The notes under the pieces: model-generated
Seen by the model: only the letters and a program-made list of their open reading frames with translations
Databases searched by the model: none
Told to the model about the DNA's origin: nothing
Shown: piece after piece, positions 9,341-17,210 of the stretch
Position numbering within the stretch: position 1 is the first letter of the stretch
How the letters are laid out: each line of letters opens with the position of its first letter
Position numbers and translations under genes: made by a program
Assembly: GCA_024232965.1 (NCBI GenBank)
Contig: JACKQF010000001.1
Coordinates: 992,001 to 1,056,000, forward strand
Direction: 5' to 3'
Origin: Verrucomicrobiaceae bacterium
GTDB lineage: Bacteria; Verrucomicrobiota; Verrucomicrobiia; Verrucomicrobiales; Verrucomicrobiaceae
DNA: 64,000 nt

Positions 9341-10675
9341 CTATTCCCGTATCTTCGCTGCCTCATTCCGAGTGGGTGGCGAAGGAGGCGCGGGATTTGC
9401 ACACCGACTCATACGCACGGCGAAATCACGGAGGAACTCTTCCCGCCATCGGCTCACGCTTTTCGCGCCGGGGTGGACGCCTTCGGCGGCGGAGGGATCG
9501 GGATCGTCGATCCACCAGTTGGGATGCGTTGACGAGGGCTTGCTTGTTTGGTGAATGGATGGTGGCAAGGCGTTGAATTTGCCCGACTTGCCATCGAGGG
9601 GGCTGAAATTGCTTTCGATCACATACGACCAAACCTTCGCGTCGCGTGGCGAGAAGCGGAAGCGCAGCACCTTTCCCTCGTTCACACCCGCCGAGGTGGG
9701 CACGCCGCCGTCGAAGGTCATGGTGGCGGTGTGCTTGGCTGAAAATCCAGGGGGCACTGGCAGTGCGAATTCCGTCACGCCGAAAACTTCTGTTGTGTCC
9801 GCTGCGGTGGTAAGGTGATCGAAGATGGTTTTGCGTCCATCCCAGACGCGGACGTATTGGCCGCCCCAGCTTGGTTGCGTGGGGTCTTCTGGGCAGCCGT
9901 GAATCAGACGTGCGAGCGAAGGTGTATCGCCCATCTTGATCGTGCCTTTGAGTTGGGTGGCGAAATAATCGCCCAGTGCGCCACGACCGGCGATGTGCTG
10001 AGTGACGAACTCCTTGTTCCCCCATTCGCCCTCCTGATTGCCGCCGACAAACCAGCCTCGGTAGGTCGCATTGGATTCGATCATCCAGAGGTTGGGGTGG
10101 TTTTGTTCGATGTAGTTGTAGGCGTCTACACTCCATTTCTTGTTGGGGCCGCCGATGAAGAAGACCCGAAGCTTTGGCAGGATGTTCGGCGCATCGTGCA
10201 GCGCCTGTGCAAGGTCTTCGATGCCTCCCCAGACCAGTAGATGAAGTGGTCGTGGATCATCGCGCAGTGCGGATTCAATGATCCAGCTTGATCCTTCGGT
10301 GGGTTGGCTGACGCCGGATGAGCCTGGAGCGTCTAAGGCTCCTTGTTTGGTGATTCCACGCAACGCTGCGGCGGTTGGGTATGTGGTGGAATACGTTTTG
10401 AGCTTCGGATAATCGCGCTCATAGCGATCAATGACCGTTAGGATATCTGACTTGCGGCCTTGGCCGAACGGAGAGGAAACGAGGCCCTCGATGTCGAACA
10501 GGTCAGCGTAGACGAACAAGTGGACCATGGACTGAAAATCATCGGGGTCCGTGCCGCCGATGTCGGAGGAGACGAGCACCCGGAGTCGCTCTCCGGTGCT
10601 GGGCGCGGCTGCATTCCCGGAGGCGGGCATCGCGCAGAAGAGAATGAGCAGGAGAATCGTGCGGATGCTTTTCAT
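9341..10675 (-). CDS. DUF1593 / Sde182-like nucleoside-hydrolase-fold protein
   Basis: The 444-residue product starts at the ATG at 10675 with a signal peptide (MKSIRTILLLILF to NAAA). The nucleoside-hydrolase-like N-terminal motif follows at once: RVLVSSDIGGTDPDDFQSM, then a segment ending FDIEGLVSS. Further blocks such as LLVWGGIEDLAQALHDAP and the GDTPSLARLIHG region match the DUF1593 (Sde182, 'cellulose-binding') family. Members have a nucleoside hydrolase fold, are exported, and cluster with polysaccharide-degradation genes; their reaction is not established to my knowledge. It is the last gene of the minus-strand carbohydrate cluster. Its start region repeats that of the fusion gene upstream, pointing to duplication. 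The C-terminal 60 residues are low in hydrophobics and may be divergent. Confidence 0.85.
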   Translation of the reverse strand: MKSIRTILLLILFCAMPASGNAAAPSTGERLRVLVSSDIGGTDPDDFQSMVHLFVYADLFDIEGLVSSPFGQGRKSDILTVIDRYERDYPKLKTYSTTYPTAAALRGITKQGALDAPGSSGVSQPTEGSSWIIESALRDDPRPLHLLVWGGIEDLAQALHDAPNILPKLRVFFIGGPNKKWSVDAYNYIEQNHPNLWMIESNATYRGWFVGGNQEGEWGNKEFVTQHIAGRGALGDYFATQLKGTIKMGDTPSLARLIHGCPEDPTQPSWGGQYVRVWDGRKTIFDHLTTAADTTEVFGVTEFALPVPPGFSAKHTATMTFDGGVPTSAGVNEGKVLRFRFSPRDAKVWSYVIESNFSPLDGKSGKFNALPPSIHQTSKPSSTHPNWWIDDPDPSAAEGVHPGAKSVSRWREEFLRDFAVRMSRCANPAPPSPPTRNEAAKIRE

Positions 10676-10687
10676 GCTATTAGATGT
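10665..10687 (-). repeat. Repeated gene-junction sequence, copy 1
   Basis: The 23 bp spanning the DUF1593 start (minus strand ACATCTAATAGCATGAAAAGC and two more bases) match positions 13319-13341 with a single mismatch. Both copies hold the stop-C-ATG arrangement. In copy 2 the TAG is the real stop of a DUF1593 gene; here it is vestigial. Confidence 0.85.
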
Positions 10688-10688
10688 C

Positions 10689-10823
10689 TCAGATGTTGAT
10701 GGGATCGGATACTTCGCCGTCGGTGTTAGCGATGACGCGCGGTTTCTGGGATTTGGCGTAAAGTTGACGACAAAGTGTTCCAAGCAGGTGGAGGATGATG
10801 ACTGGACTCAGCTTCCTTGTCAT
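10689..10823 (-). pseudogene. Internally deleted DUF1593 gene relic
   Basis: A 44-codon frame begins with an ATG at 10823 and a signal-peptide-like leader (MTRKLSPVIILHLLGTLC). It runs into PRVIANTDGEVSDP, which lines up with PRTRVIVTSDGEIDDE, the first active-site block of the intact DUF1593 protein at 13331-14767, and stops at a TGA. The codons after that still line up in frame with the 3' end of the intact gene: the intact V-C-N-I-Q-stop corresponds to I-stop-D-I-stop-stop, followed by the same C and ATG of the next gene. The simplest reading is a further DUF1593 paralogue that lost its middle (over 1 kb) and kept both ends. It lies 61 bp after the fusion gene. Confidence 0.7.
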
Positions 10824-10884
10824 AGGCGATAGTGGCTGGAGACGCTTCATGGGGGATGACATGATAGAAGAGCAAGGTGCAGTT

Positions 10885-13329
10885 TTACTGGCGAGGAAGG
10901 ACGAAATGCTTTTCGGCATCGTCGAGGATGAGCACCCAGTCGTTGCCGGGAACATCCTCCCCCGGTGGGTCGAAGGCATGGAGGTCTCGGCTGGAGAGGC
11001 TGCCGATGGCAGTGGTCTTGCCCGTGCGCGGGTTAAACCAAGACGCGCTGATATTGGCGAAGCCAAGCTTGTCGAGCCTCGCTTCGAGCGTTCGACCTGT
11101 GGGTGTGTAAATCATCGCAAAGCCGTCGCCGCGCAAAGCCAGACACTTCTCAGAAGGGATGCCCTGATTAAAGGCGATCAGCGATTCGTTAGGCCGCTGG
11201 GAGAGAAACGGATGCCTCCCGATGAGCTTTCGCAGGTGCCCCATTTGCGCTGCGCTCGGCGCATCAAGCGCGGCTTTCCAAGATGTCCTGGCCCCAGCCC
11301 GAGGGTTGCTCTTTTCTGGGACGAACATCTGCCAGACGCTGTTGTGGCCATAGGTATGTCCGCACGCCCCGGCGAAAACGGCCCAGTAGGCTGCGCGACG
11401 CGCGAGGTCATCGCTCAGGGGCTCGGTCTGCTTGCCAAAGACAATCTCGGCATAGGTTGTTTCCAAATCGATCACGGGTCTGGCCGGTTCGCGGAGGTAT
11501 TCGCGCCCGATCATTTTCCAATTCAATATGGCTGGCCCGTGGCTGGATTGAATACCGTGAAAGTCAAGCCAAGCGTCATCTGGAAAGTAGTCTACCGAGG
11601 ACCCTGGACCCACCGGATGGAAGGTCATGAGCAGTTGGGTGTAGTCTTCGCTTCCGCTGAAACCGAGGGCAATGCCACGCGCCATCGCGCGCCAGACGGC
11701 CTTTGCCTCGTCCGTCGGCGCGGCGCGGTCCCCGCCGAGAACCCAAATGACATTCGTTTGCTTGCGATAGCGCCCGGCAAGGAAGCGCCCATATGCTTCT
11801 GCGTTCGCCGCATTGAATATCCCGTTGACCTTCCCATCCGTGTAGCTGCGGGTGACGTGGGAACCCCAAGTGGGAAGCAGCGCCACATACAATCCATGCC
11901 GACCGGCGCTTTGCACAACGTAGTCCACGTGCTTCCAGTAGTCGGGGCCGTCGCGAAGGTCTGGCTGCGCCGGATCGCGTCCCAGCAGCGGATAAAAGCC
12001 ATCTGCGTTCGGGCGATCGAGCCCGCCCTGTTCGGCAATCGCAACCGTTTGGATCACATTGAATCCCTGTGCCGCCCGCTTGCGAAAGTAGGCATCCACT
12101 TCCTCCCGGTTGAGATCATGGATGAGCTGCCACGCGGTGTCGCTGAGCCAGAAGAACGGCTGACCATCCTGAGTGGTAAGGAATCGCCGATTGTCGGCCA
12201 CGCGGAGTGTGCCGGGGGACAGCGCGGTCGCTGAGTTGGAGGCGCTCGGGGCTGCGCTGTCTAGAAAGAGTGCGGGGTCACGCAATACTCCGAAGAACTC
12301 TGCTGCACATTCCTTGAGGTTGGTCTTCGCTTTGGGAATCACCAGCACATCACCGGTTTCTCCGGGTTTTGCCGGGCTGAACTCGACGGCCTTACCCTTG
12401 AAGTCGGCGTGGTGAATCTCAACATCTGTCCAGCACTTGGGATTGAAAAGCCACACGAGAGGTGCGCCATCGCCAAGCTGGTTGGACTCCCCGAGATTTG
12501 ACCGAATTAAACGGCGCATGTCTTCGCAGAAAGGATTCTTGGGAAGTGACTCAAAGTCCTTTGCGGTGAAGACGGAATTCTTGTCCCAGAAGCCGCGACC
12601 ACGTCCACCCCAATCGACGTAGCGGGTTCTCTTCGCTACGATGTAAGCCGCCCAGCCGTCCTTGCCGTTGTAACCGTAGTGCGTGACGAGAATATTGAAA
12701 ACGACGAGCCGGGGCGCGATGTCGGGTGCGAGCAATAGGGCATTGGCCACGGTCGTCAGCGGGCCTCCCGCAATGATGAGCAGTGGTTTTTCCGGAGAGG
12801 CTTTCCGTGCCTCTTTGATGATGAGCTGCGCGCCGGGTGAATCCTTTGCGGCTGTGTCTTCGATGCTGCCGCTTGCGGGCGGTCGCAGGACTTCGTCGGC
12901 TCCCAGTGTAAAATCGGGAATGTGCTTCAATCCGGAATCGCGAGCGAGGTTCAGCGCCTTGGCGGCGTCATCCCGACAGCGCTGCACTGGGTAGAGATAG
13001 CCCTTTTCCCAATCCCACATGTCGCGGCTGACGATGTTGCCGCGCAGGTTCACCTTTCCCATGCTGGCTCTTGCCCACAGGTAGTTGTTATCGAAGACAT
13101 CGAACCACCAGTCGTTGTCATAGAGGATGGGATTGTCTGGGCCGACACCCTGCAAATACAAAACGCCATCGCGGACGTCGTATTCTGGAACGATGGCCTT
13201 TGTATTCGCGATGAGAAGGAGGGTTACAACTGCGACAATGATAGGCGAATGGAGCTTTCCATGCGTGTCGGCCAAAGCCAACGGCCCCGAATGGCCTAGC
13301 TGGGCAAAAGCTCGATGAATGCTTTTCAT
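10885..13329 (-). CDS. Secreted nucleoside-hydrolase-like / DUF4038 (GH140-like) fusion
   Basis: The 814-residue protein starts at the ATG at 13329, one base after the preceding stop (TAG-C-ATG). A hydrophobic export segment lies at about residues 28-45. Residues ~60-330 resemble inosine-uridine nucleoside hydrolases: a degenerate Asp motif (ILYDNDWWFDVFDNN), PDFTLGADEV and AGGPLTTVANALLLAP. Residues ~375-690 are a DUF4038/apiosidase-like (GH140) domain beginning RFLTTQDGQPFFWLSDTAW, with likely catalytic acids Asp534 (IWVLGGDR) and Glu623 (PVIDLETTY). The last ~110 residues resemble the 'collagen-binding' beta domain that usually follows DUF4038 (ASWFNPRTGKT). Known GH140 members release apiose from rhamnogalacturonan II. 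This domain combination is unusual. Confidence 0.85.
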   Translation of the reverse strand: MKSIHRAFAQLGHSGPLALADTHGKLHSPIIVAVVTLLLIANTKAIVPEYDVRDGVLYLQGVGPDNPILYDNDWWFDVFDNNYLWARASMGKVNLRGNIVSRDMWDWEKGYLYPVQRCRDDAAKALNLARDSGLKHIPDFTLGADEVLRPPASGSIEDTAAKDSPGAQLIIKEARKASPEKPLLIIAGGPLTTVANALLLAPDIAPRLVVFNILVTHYGYNGKDGWAAYIVAKRTRYVDWGGRGRGFWDKNSVFTAKDFESLPKNPFCEDMRRLIRSNLGESNQLGDGAPLVWLFNPKCWTDVEIHHADFKGKAVEFSPAKPGETGDVLVIPKAKTNLKECAAEFFGVLRDPALFLDSAAPSASNSATALSPGTLRVADNRRFLTTQDGQPFFWLSDTAWQLIHDLNREEVDAYFRKRAAQGFNVIQTVAIAEQGGLDRPNADGFYPLLGRDPAQPDLRDGPDYWKHVDYVVQSAGRHGLYVALLPTWGSHVTRSYTDGKVNGIFNAANAEAYGRFLAGRYRKQTNVIWVLGGDRAAPTDEAKAVWRAMARGIALGFSGSEDYTQLLMTFHPVGPGSSVDYFPDDAWLDFHGIQSSHGPAILNWKMIGREYLREPARPVIDLETTYAEIVFGKQTEPLSDDLARRAAYWAVFAGACGHTYGHNSVWQMFVPEKSNPRAGARTSWKAALDAPSAAQMGHLRKLIGRHPFLSQRPNESLIAFNQGIPSEKCLALRGDGFAMIYTPTGRTLEARLDKLGFANISASWFNPRTGKTTAIGSLSSRDLHAFDPPGEDVPGNDWVLILDDAEKHFVLPRQ

Positions 13330-13341
13330 GCTATTGGATGT
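13319..13341 (-). repeat. Repeated gene-junction sequence, copy 2
   Basis: This is the partner of the repeat at 10665-10687 (22 of 23 bases identical). It covers the last codons and stop of the DUF1593 gene and the first codons of the fusion gene. It is consistent with duplication of a DUF1593 3' end together with the junction to the next gene. Confidence 0.85.
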
Positions 13342-14767
13342 TGCAGACGATCCGCTGATAACGAACAAGGGGTGGCGTGCCGTTGTCGGTGACTTCCAGG
13401 ATGATGTGAACCTGCTTTGCGGGTTCGTCCGGCACGACGAAGTTGGCGTCGTGCAGTGATTCGCTGTTGGCGATGCTTAGCTTCGCAGCGGCGGAGTCTG
13501 CGTCGGCGTATTGCCACCACTGGTAGGTGAGTTTGTTGCCATCGGGGTCAGTGGCTGTGGCTGCAAGCTTCACCGTTTCACTAGGCTTCACGGTGCGATT
13601 GAGGTCGCCTGTGATGTTGACCACGGGGGCGTGGTTGGCATCCTTGAATGCCTTCACGCACCAGTCGGCTCTCGCTGCGAAGTCATTTTGAATCGCGTCA
13701 ATCCAGCGCCACTGGGGTTCGAGATAGGCGGTCAGATCTGTGTCGTTCGGGATGTCTTTTTTTAGCCGCGTGCGTCCCCAGGCTGAGTCGCCGAACCACC
13801 GGCCTTCCGGATACTGGTAGCGCTGCTCGGACACAGGATCGAGCCAGGTGTTGTCGCGGACTTTCACAAAGCGGCCACCCCAGCCGCCGAAGTCGGGCGA
13901 CTCCATGCTGCGCAAGCCGGTAGGGATCGTGTGCAGGAACGCTGGCGAGTCGCCCTCGGACCGGAAATGCCCATCAGCGTGCGCTTTGTATAGGGCGAGC
14001 AGAGGGCCGCGGTTCCGTAGAATGTTTTGGTTCATCCATTCCGCGGAAAAGTATCGCTGTTTTTCCTGGGGGATGGACTTTCTCTGGTTGTCGTACGCAA
14101 AGGCCAGGAACTGGTCGGAGATGATGGTTGGAATGTGATATTTTCCCCAGTGCGGCCGGATGTAGCGCTGGTAGGTGTTGTCCTGCTCCCAGATGAAATA
14201 GAAGCGGATCTTCTTCGCGACCGCCGCCATCTTCTCTGGGTGCTCTTCTTCAATCGTCTTCAACGCCCGGGCGATGGTGTTGGTTCCGCCCCAGGCTTGA
14301 ATCCAGACCGGTCGCGGGTCGGAGTCGTCCAGCAGGACTTCGACGATGCGTTTTGATCCGGGCGTCACCTCTTCCATCTCGCCTTCGGTCTTCACGTTTC
14401 CGAGCAGTGTGCGCGACTGGAGAGAATCGGGCGTGGGATATTCGGGGTCGTGTTTGATCAGGTTCGGATACACGTCAGCGTAAGCTTTCAAATACGGCTG
14501 CGCCCAATCGTCCCCGGCCCATTTGTGTCCGTGCCAATGGTATTGTGAACTCGAGGTGATGATGCCTTCGATGTCCCATTCATTTGCGTAGAGAAGGAAG
14601 CGGACCAGGGAACATTCGTCGTCGATCTCGCCGTCGCTCGTAACGATGACTCGTGTCCTGGGCGGGGTTTCGGACAGGGCGGCCGCCGTGGTCTGAAGGG
14701 CTATCAGCAGGACGACGGCAGCGAGAATGGAAGTGGCGAATCGGTGGAGGATTTTAGGGCATTTCAT
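13331..14767 (-). CDS. DUF1593 / Sde182 protein with C-terminal Ig-like domain
   Basis: The 478-residue protein has a signal peptide (residues ~1-30, ending TTAAALS). The DUF1593 block RVIVTSDGEIDDECSLVRF follows, with its Asp cluster at the position of the nucleoside hydrolase Ca-binding motif, then WDIEGIITSSSQYHWHG and WIQAWGGTNTIARAL. From about residue 385 a beta-rich segment (HAPVVNITGDLNRTV, ATDPDGNKLTYQWWQY, VHIILEVTDNGTPPLVRYQR) is the Sde182 C-terminal, cadherin/PKD-like domain. The start overlaps the end of the pectate-lyase gene by 14 bp and the stop is one base before the fusion gene, so the three are surely one operon. The reaction is unknown; extracellular or periplasmic glycan work is inferred from context. 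Confidence 0.92.
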   Translation of the reverse strand: MKCPKILHRFATSILAAVVLLIALQTTAAALSETPPRTRVIVTSDGEIDDECSLVRFLLYANEWDIEGIITSSSQYHWHGHKWAGDDWAQPYLKAYADVYPNLIKHDPEYPTPDSLQSRTLLGNVKTEGEMEEVTPGSKRIVEVLLDDSDPRPVWIQAWGGTNTIARALKTIEEEHPEKMAAVAKKIRFYFIWEQDNTYQRYIRPHWGKYHIPTIISDQFLAFAYDNQRKSIPQEKQRYFSAEWMNQNILRNRGPLLALYKAHADGHFRSEGDSPAFLHTIPTGLRSMESPDFGGWGGRFVKVRDNTWLDPVSEQRYQYPEGRWFGDSAWGRTRLKKDIPNDTDLTAYLEPQWRWIDAIQNDFAARADWCVKAFKDANHAPVVNITGDLNRTVKPSETVKLAATATDPDGNKLTYQWWQYADADSAAAKLSIANSESLHDANFVVPDEPAKQVHIILEVTDNGTPPLVRYQRIVCNIQ

Positions 14768-16130
14768 AGTCGTTCAGATACTTCTCCAGCATGGTGTAGC
14801 CACCGGCGGTGACTTTGTTTCGATCGTCGGGGTTGTTGGGGTCAAGACCGTGTTTGCTTTCCCAAGCGTCGGGCATTCCGTCATGGTCGGTATCGGAGGG
14901 TGCCGGGATGCTTTTTAGCTCGGGCCAGCCGCCGACGTCGTTCTGGGAATCGATGATGCCAGTGACTTTTGAGGTGTCGGCGACTGGCTTCTTGGTTTTG
15001 TAGATGCCCTCAAAAGTGGCCGTTCCCTTGCGAGCGTCTTCGATGATGCGGGTGTCGACTGGATCGCGCTTGGGTAAGGTGGCTCCGGCTGAATCAAGTA
15101 CCCGTTTGTAGGCTTCCTCAGCCGTTTGTTGGTTGATTGGCATGGCGTCCCACGGCTGATCTAGCTTGATGAAGTTGCTGCCGTTCACGCCGGTCCAGTT
15201 ATCAGCGGTCACTGATGGGCTGCCCTCCACGAAATTTTCGGCCACATACCATGAGCCTTTATCGTCATCTCCGCGGGCTGAAGGTGTTGCAAATTCGGCC
15301 TTGCAAGCAGGGGCTGTTGCTGGGCCGGGCTTGTAATAGTTGGCCACCATGTTGATCGCTGTAGACGTGAATTTCCCACCGGACTGTTGGGCTTCCCCTC
15401 CGTAGCAGCTGCGATAGCCCCAGTTGTAGAGCACGTTGTTTCGATAGTCTGTATTGCCGCTGCCAGAGGCGAAACGTGGGTTGCGGCTGGAGTGATTGGC
15501 AATCAGGTTGTGATGGTAAGAACTGTGGTGTGACCCCCAAATGCCCCCAAACCCATGATCCCCTTTATCGTGTTTGGAACCGAACATGCTTTCCGTGATC
15601 ATGCACCACTGCACAGTGACGTTTTCGCAATGGTAGATGGACATGGTCTCATCAACACTCCAACTCACCGACAGGTGGTCCAAGATCAGGTTCTTGGTAA
15701 ACCTGCTGGAAATGGCGTCCGAAGCCTTCCCTGATTCATCGCCAAACCTGACCCGAAGGTGCCGGATGATCACCTCGTCGGCATCAATCATGAGCGGATA
15801 CCGCTTGATGCAAATACCGTCTCCGGGGGCGGTCTGACCAGCAATGGTGATGAAGGGGTGTTTGATGCTCAAATTGCTCGCCAGGTCGATGGTTCCTGAA
15901 ATCCTGAACACCACGGTTCTCGGCTCCTTGGCTTCGACTGCGGCGCGAAGACTGCCTTCTCCGGAATCATTGAGATTGGTGACCTCGTAAACCTTGCCGC
16001 CTCGCCCGCCAACAGTGTACTTGCCGTGGCCCTCTGCGGTGGGGAATGCGAGCTGGCTTTGTGCGTAGGAGGAGGCCGCCCCGCAACAGCAGATGATCGC
16101 GATGGCTCTAATACAGAAAATTGTTTTCAT
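14754..16130 (-). CDS. Secreted pectate-lyase-like protein
   Basis: The 458-residue product starts at the ATG at 16130 with a signal peptide (to SYAQS). The parallel beta-helix signature is clear: GGRGGKVYEVTNLNDSGEGS, RTVVFRISGTIDLAS, PFITIAGQTAPGDGI, IIRHLRVRFGDE, DAISSRFTKNLILDHLSVSW and HHNLIANHSSRNPRF. These match the PL1-type pectate lyase-like family common in Verrucomicrobiota and Bacteroidota. The C-terminus has a calcium-binding, thrombospondin-3/EF-hand-like repeat (DTDHDGMPDAWE, GLDPNNPDD). The family cleaves polygalacturonate by beta-elimination, but many members act on other uronic polymers. It is the first gene of the minus-strand cluster and faces the divergent AraC regulator. 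Confidence 0.92.
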   Translation of the reverse strand: MKTIFCIRAIAIICCCGAASSYAQSQLAFPTAEGHGKYTVGGRGGKVYEVTNLNDSGEGSLRAAVEAKEPRTVVFRISGTIDLASNLSIKHPFITIAGQTAPGDGICIKRYPLMIDADEVIIRHLRVRFGDESGKASDAISSRFTKNLILDHLSVSWSVDETMSIYHCENVTVQWCMITESMFGSKHDKGDHGFGGIWGSHHSSYHHNLIANHSSRNPRFASGSGNTDYRNNVLYNWGYRSCYGGEAQQSGGKFTSTAINMVANYYKPGPATAPACKAEFATPSARGDDDKGSWYVAENFVEGSPSVTADNWTGVNGSNFIKLDQPWDAMPINQQTAEEAYKRVLDSAGATLPKRDPVDTRIIEDARKGTATFEGIYKTKKPVADTSKVTGIIDSQNDVGGWPELKSIPAPSDTDHDGMPDAWESKHGLDPNNPDDRNKVTAGGYTMLEKYLNDYEMP

Positions 16131-16315
16131 GAGTGACTGGATTGCTAGTGGCCTGTGTCCGCGTGTCCAAGCCCGCAACTGGATAAGGTGACAACCGGAG
16201 ATGGCACCGTAGCGATGGCGGTTAAAACTTGGAGCATGCAGTGAATCATAACTGAGTGGCGTGATTTGATTGGATGCGAGATGAGCATAACGCTTTTAAT
16301 CAAGGAGGTTCCACC
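16131..16315. promoter_or_regulatory. Divergent control region of the carbohydrate cluster
   Basis: The 185 bp between the pectate-lyase gene (minus) and the AraC-type gene (plus) must hold both promoters and the likely operator. A short direct repeat, GTGTCC-GC-GTGTCC, lies at 16155-16168, 25 bp upstream of the lyase ATG, and could be a half-site pair for the regulator, but this is only a guess. I could not assign -35/-10 boxes with confidence. Confidence 0.5.
16303..16308 (+). promoter_or_regulatory. Strong Shine-Dalgarno that decides a TTG start
   Basis: AGGAGG lies 7 bases upstream of a TTG at 16316 that is in frame with the AraC coding sequence. Most genes in this window lack a Shine-Dalgarno sequence, so this near-perfect one stands out. 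It argues for TTG over the in-frame ATGs at 16274 and 16355. Confidence 0.75.
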
Positions 16316-17191
16316 TTGATCCCGACATTTACTGCCGGTATTCTAAGATTGGCCATGCACTCTGTTTATCAGTTCAATCCCGCGCGCGACCCCTTTTCAC
16401 CTTACGGCTTCAGTTGCCAGATGTGGCAACCTACGTTGATGCCGCGACCGGATCGCCACAATGAGTTGGAGATCAATTTCCTCCTCAGTGGCTCCGTAAC
16501 CTATCTCATGGGCGGTCGGCGCACGACGATCCGGGGCGGTTGTATTGCCTTATTTTGGGCAGCGATTCCTCATCAGATCGTGGACTGGGAAGGTGAGGAG
16601 CCCTATTTCGTGGTTACGCTGCCGCTGGGGTGGTTCCTTGCGACAGGCGTGTCGACAGCGTTTGCGCAAGCGGTGCTCGAAGGGGAGTTGGTGATGGATG
16701 CGCGGCCTATGGCGACTGATAAAGCCCTCTTCGAGCAGTGGGAGGCTGATTTGCGGGCCAAGGATGAAGTCCGCGAGCGCGCTGCGCTCTTGGAGATCCA
16801 GGCACGGCTGCTGCGCCTAGCGGAGGCTCAGCCGAAGGCAACCAAGTCGCGCCGCATCTCTCCCCATCTCTCGCGTGCCGATCAGTTGGCGTGTCACATC
16901 GCTCAGAACTACTACAAGCCACTCACCGCCGAAGGCATCGCCAAGGCGAGCGGGCTGCATCCGAACTATGCGATGAATCTCTTTCGTCAGGCATTTGGAA
17001 CCACGATGAACGATTTCATCACGCAGCACCGACTCTCCCATGCCCAGCGACTTTTGCTGACGACTGATGGGACGGTGGCGGAAATTGCTTTTGACTCGGG
17101 GTTTCAGAGTCTGAGTCGCTTCAATGAGGCCTTCAAAAAGTCCTGTGGCACGTCGCCGAGGGATTATCGCAAGTTGAATGGGAAGGGGTGA
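16316..17191 (+). CDS. AraC-family transcriptional regulator
   Basis: From the TTG at 16316 the protein has 291 residues. The N-terminal ~170 residues form a cupin-like sensor domain (RHNELEINFLLSGSVTYL, IRGGCIALFWAAIPHQIV), typical of sugar-responsive regulators of the MelR/AraC type. The C-terminal ~100 residues hold the two helix-turn-helix motifs: LTAEGIAKASGLHPNYAMNL and TVAEIAFDSGFQSLSRFNEA, followed by CGTSPRDYRKL. It is divergent from the pectate-lyase/DUF1593 operon and most likely regulates it in response to a pectin-derived sugar; the ligand is unknown. The start choice is explained under the Shine-Dalgarno entry; ATG 16355 is the main alternative. Confidence 0.92.
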   Translation: MIPTFTAGILRLAMHSVYQFNPARDPFSPYGFSCQMWQPTLMPRPDRHNELEINFLLSGSVTYLMGGRRTTIRGGCIALFWAAIPHQIVDWEGEEPYFVVTLPLGWFLATGVSTAFAQAVLEGELVMDARPMATDKALFEQWEADLRAKDEVRERAALLEIQARLLRLAEAQPKATKSRRISPHLSRADQLACHIAQNYYKPLTAEGIAKASGLHPNYAMNLFRQAFGTTMNDFITQHRLSHAQRLLLTTDGTVAEIAFDSGFQSLSRFNEAFKKSCGTSPRDYRKLNGKG

Positions 17192-17210
17192 GGGCTTTCC
17201 TGGAGGCTCT

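Noticed and set aside
9043..9576. Plus-strand open frame in the gene-free interval
   Set aside because: It overlaps the 3' end of the DUF1593 gene on the other strand, is Arg/Ser/Gly-rich, and has no motif or plausible start signal.
10795..12234. Long plus-strand open frame (479 codons) opposite the fusion gene
   Set aside because: It lies antisense to the DUF4038 gene, has no domain motif or signal peptide, and the minus-strand frame has recognisable enzyme blocks throughout.
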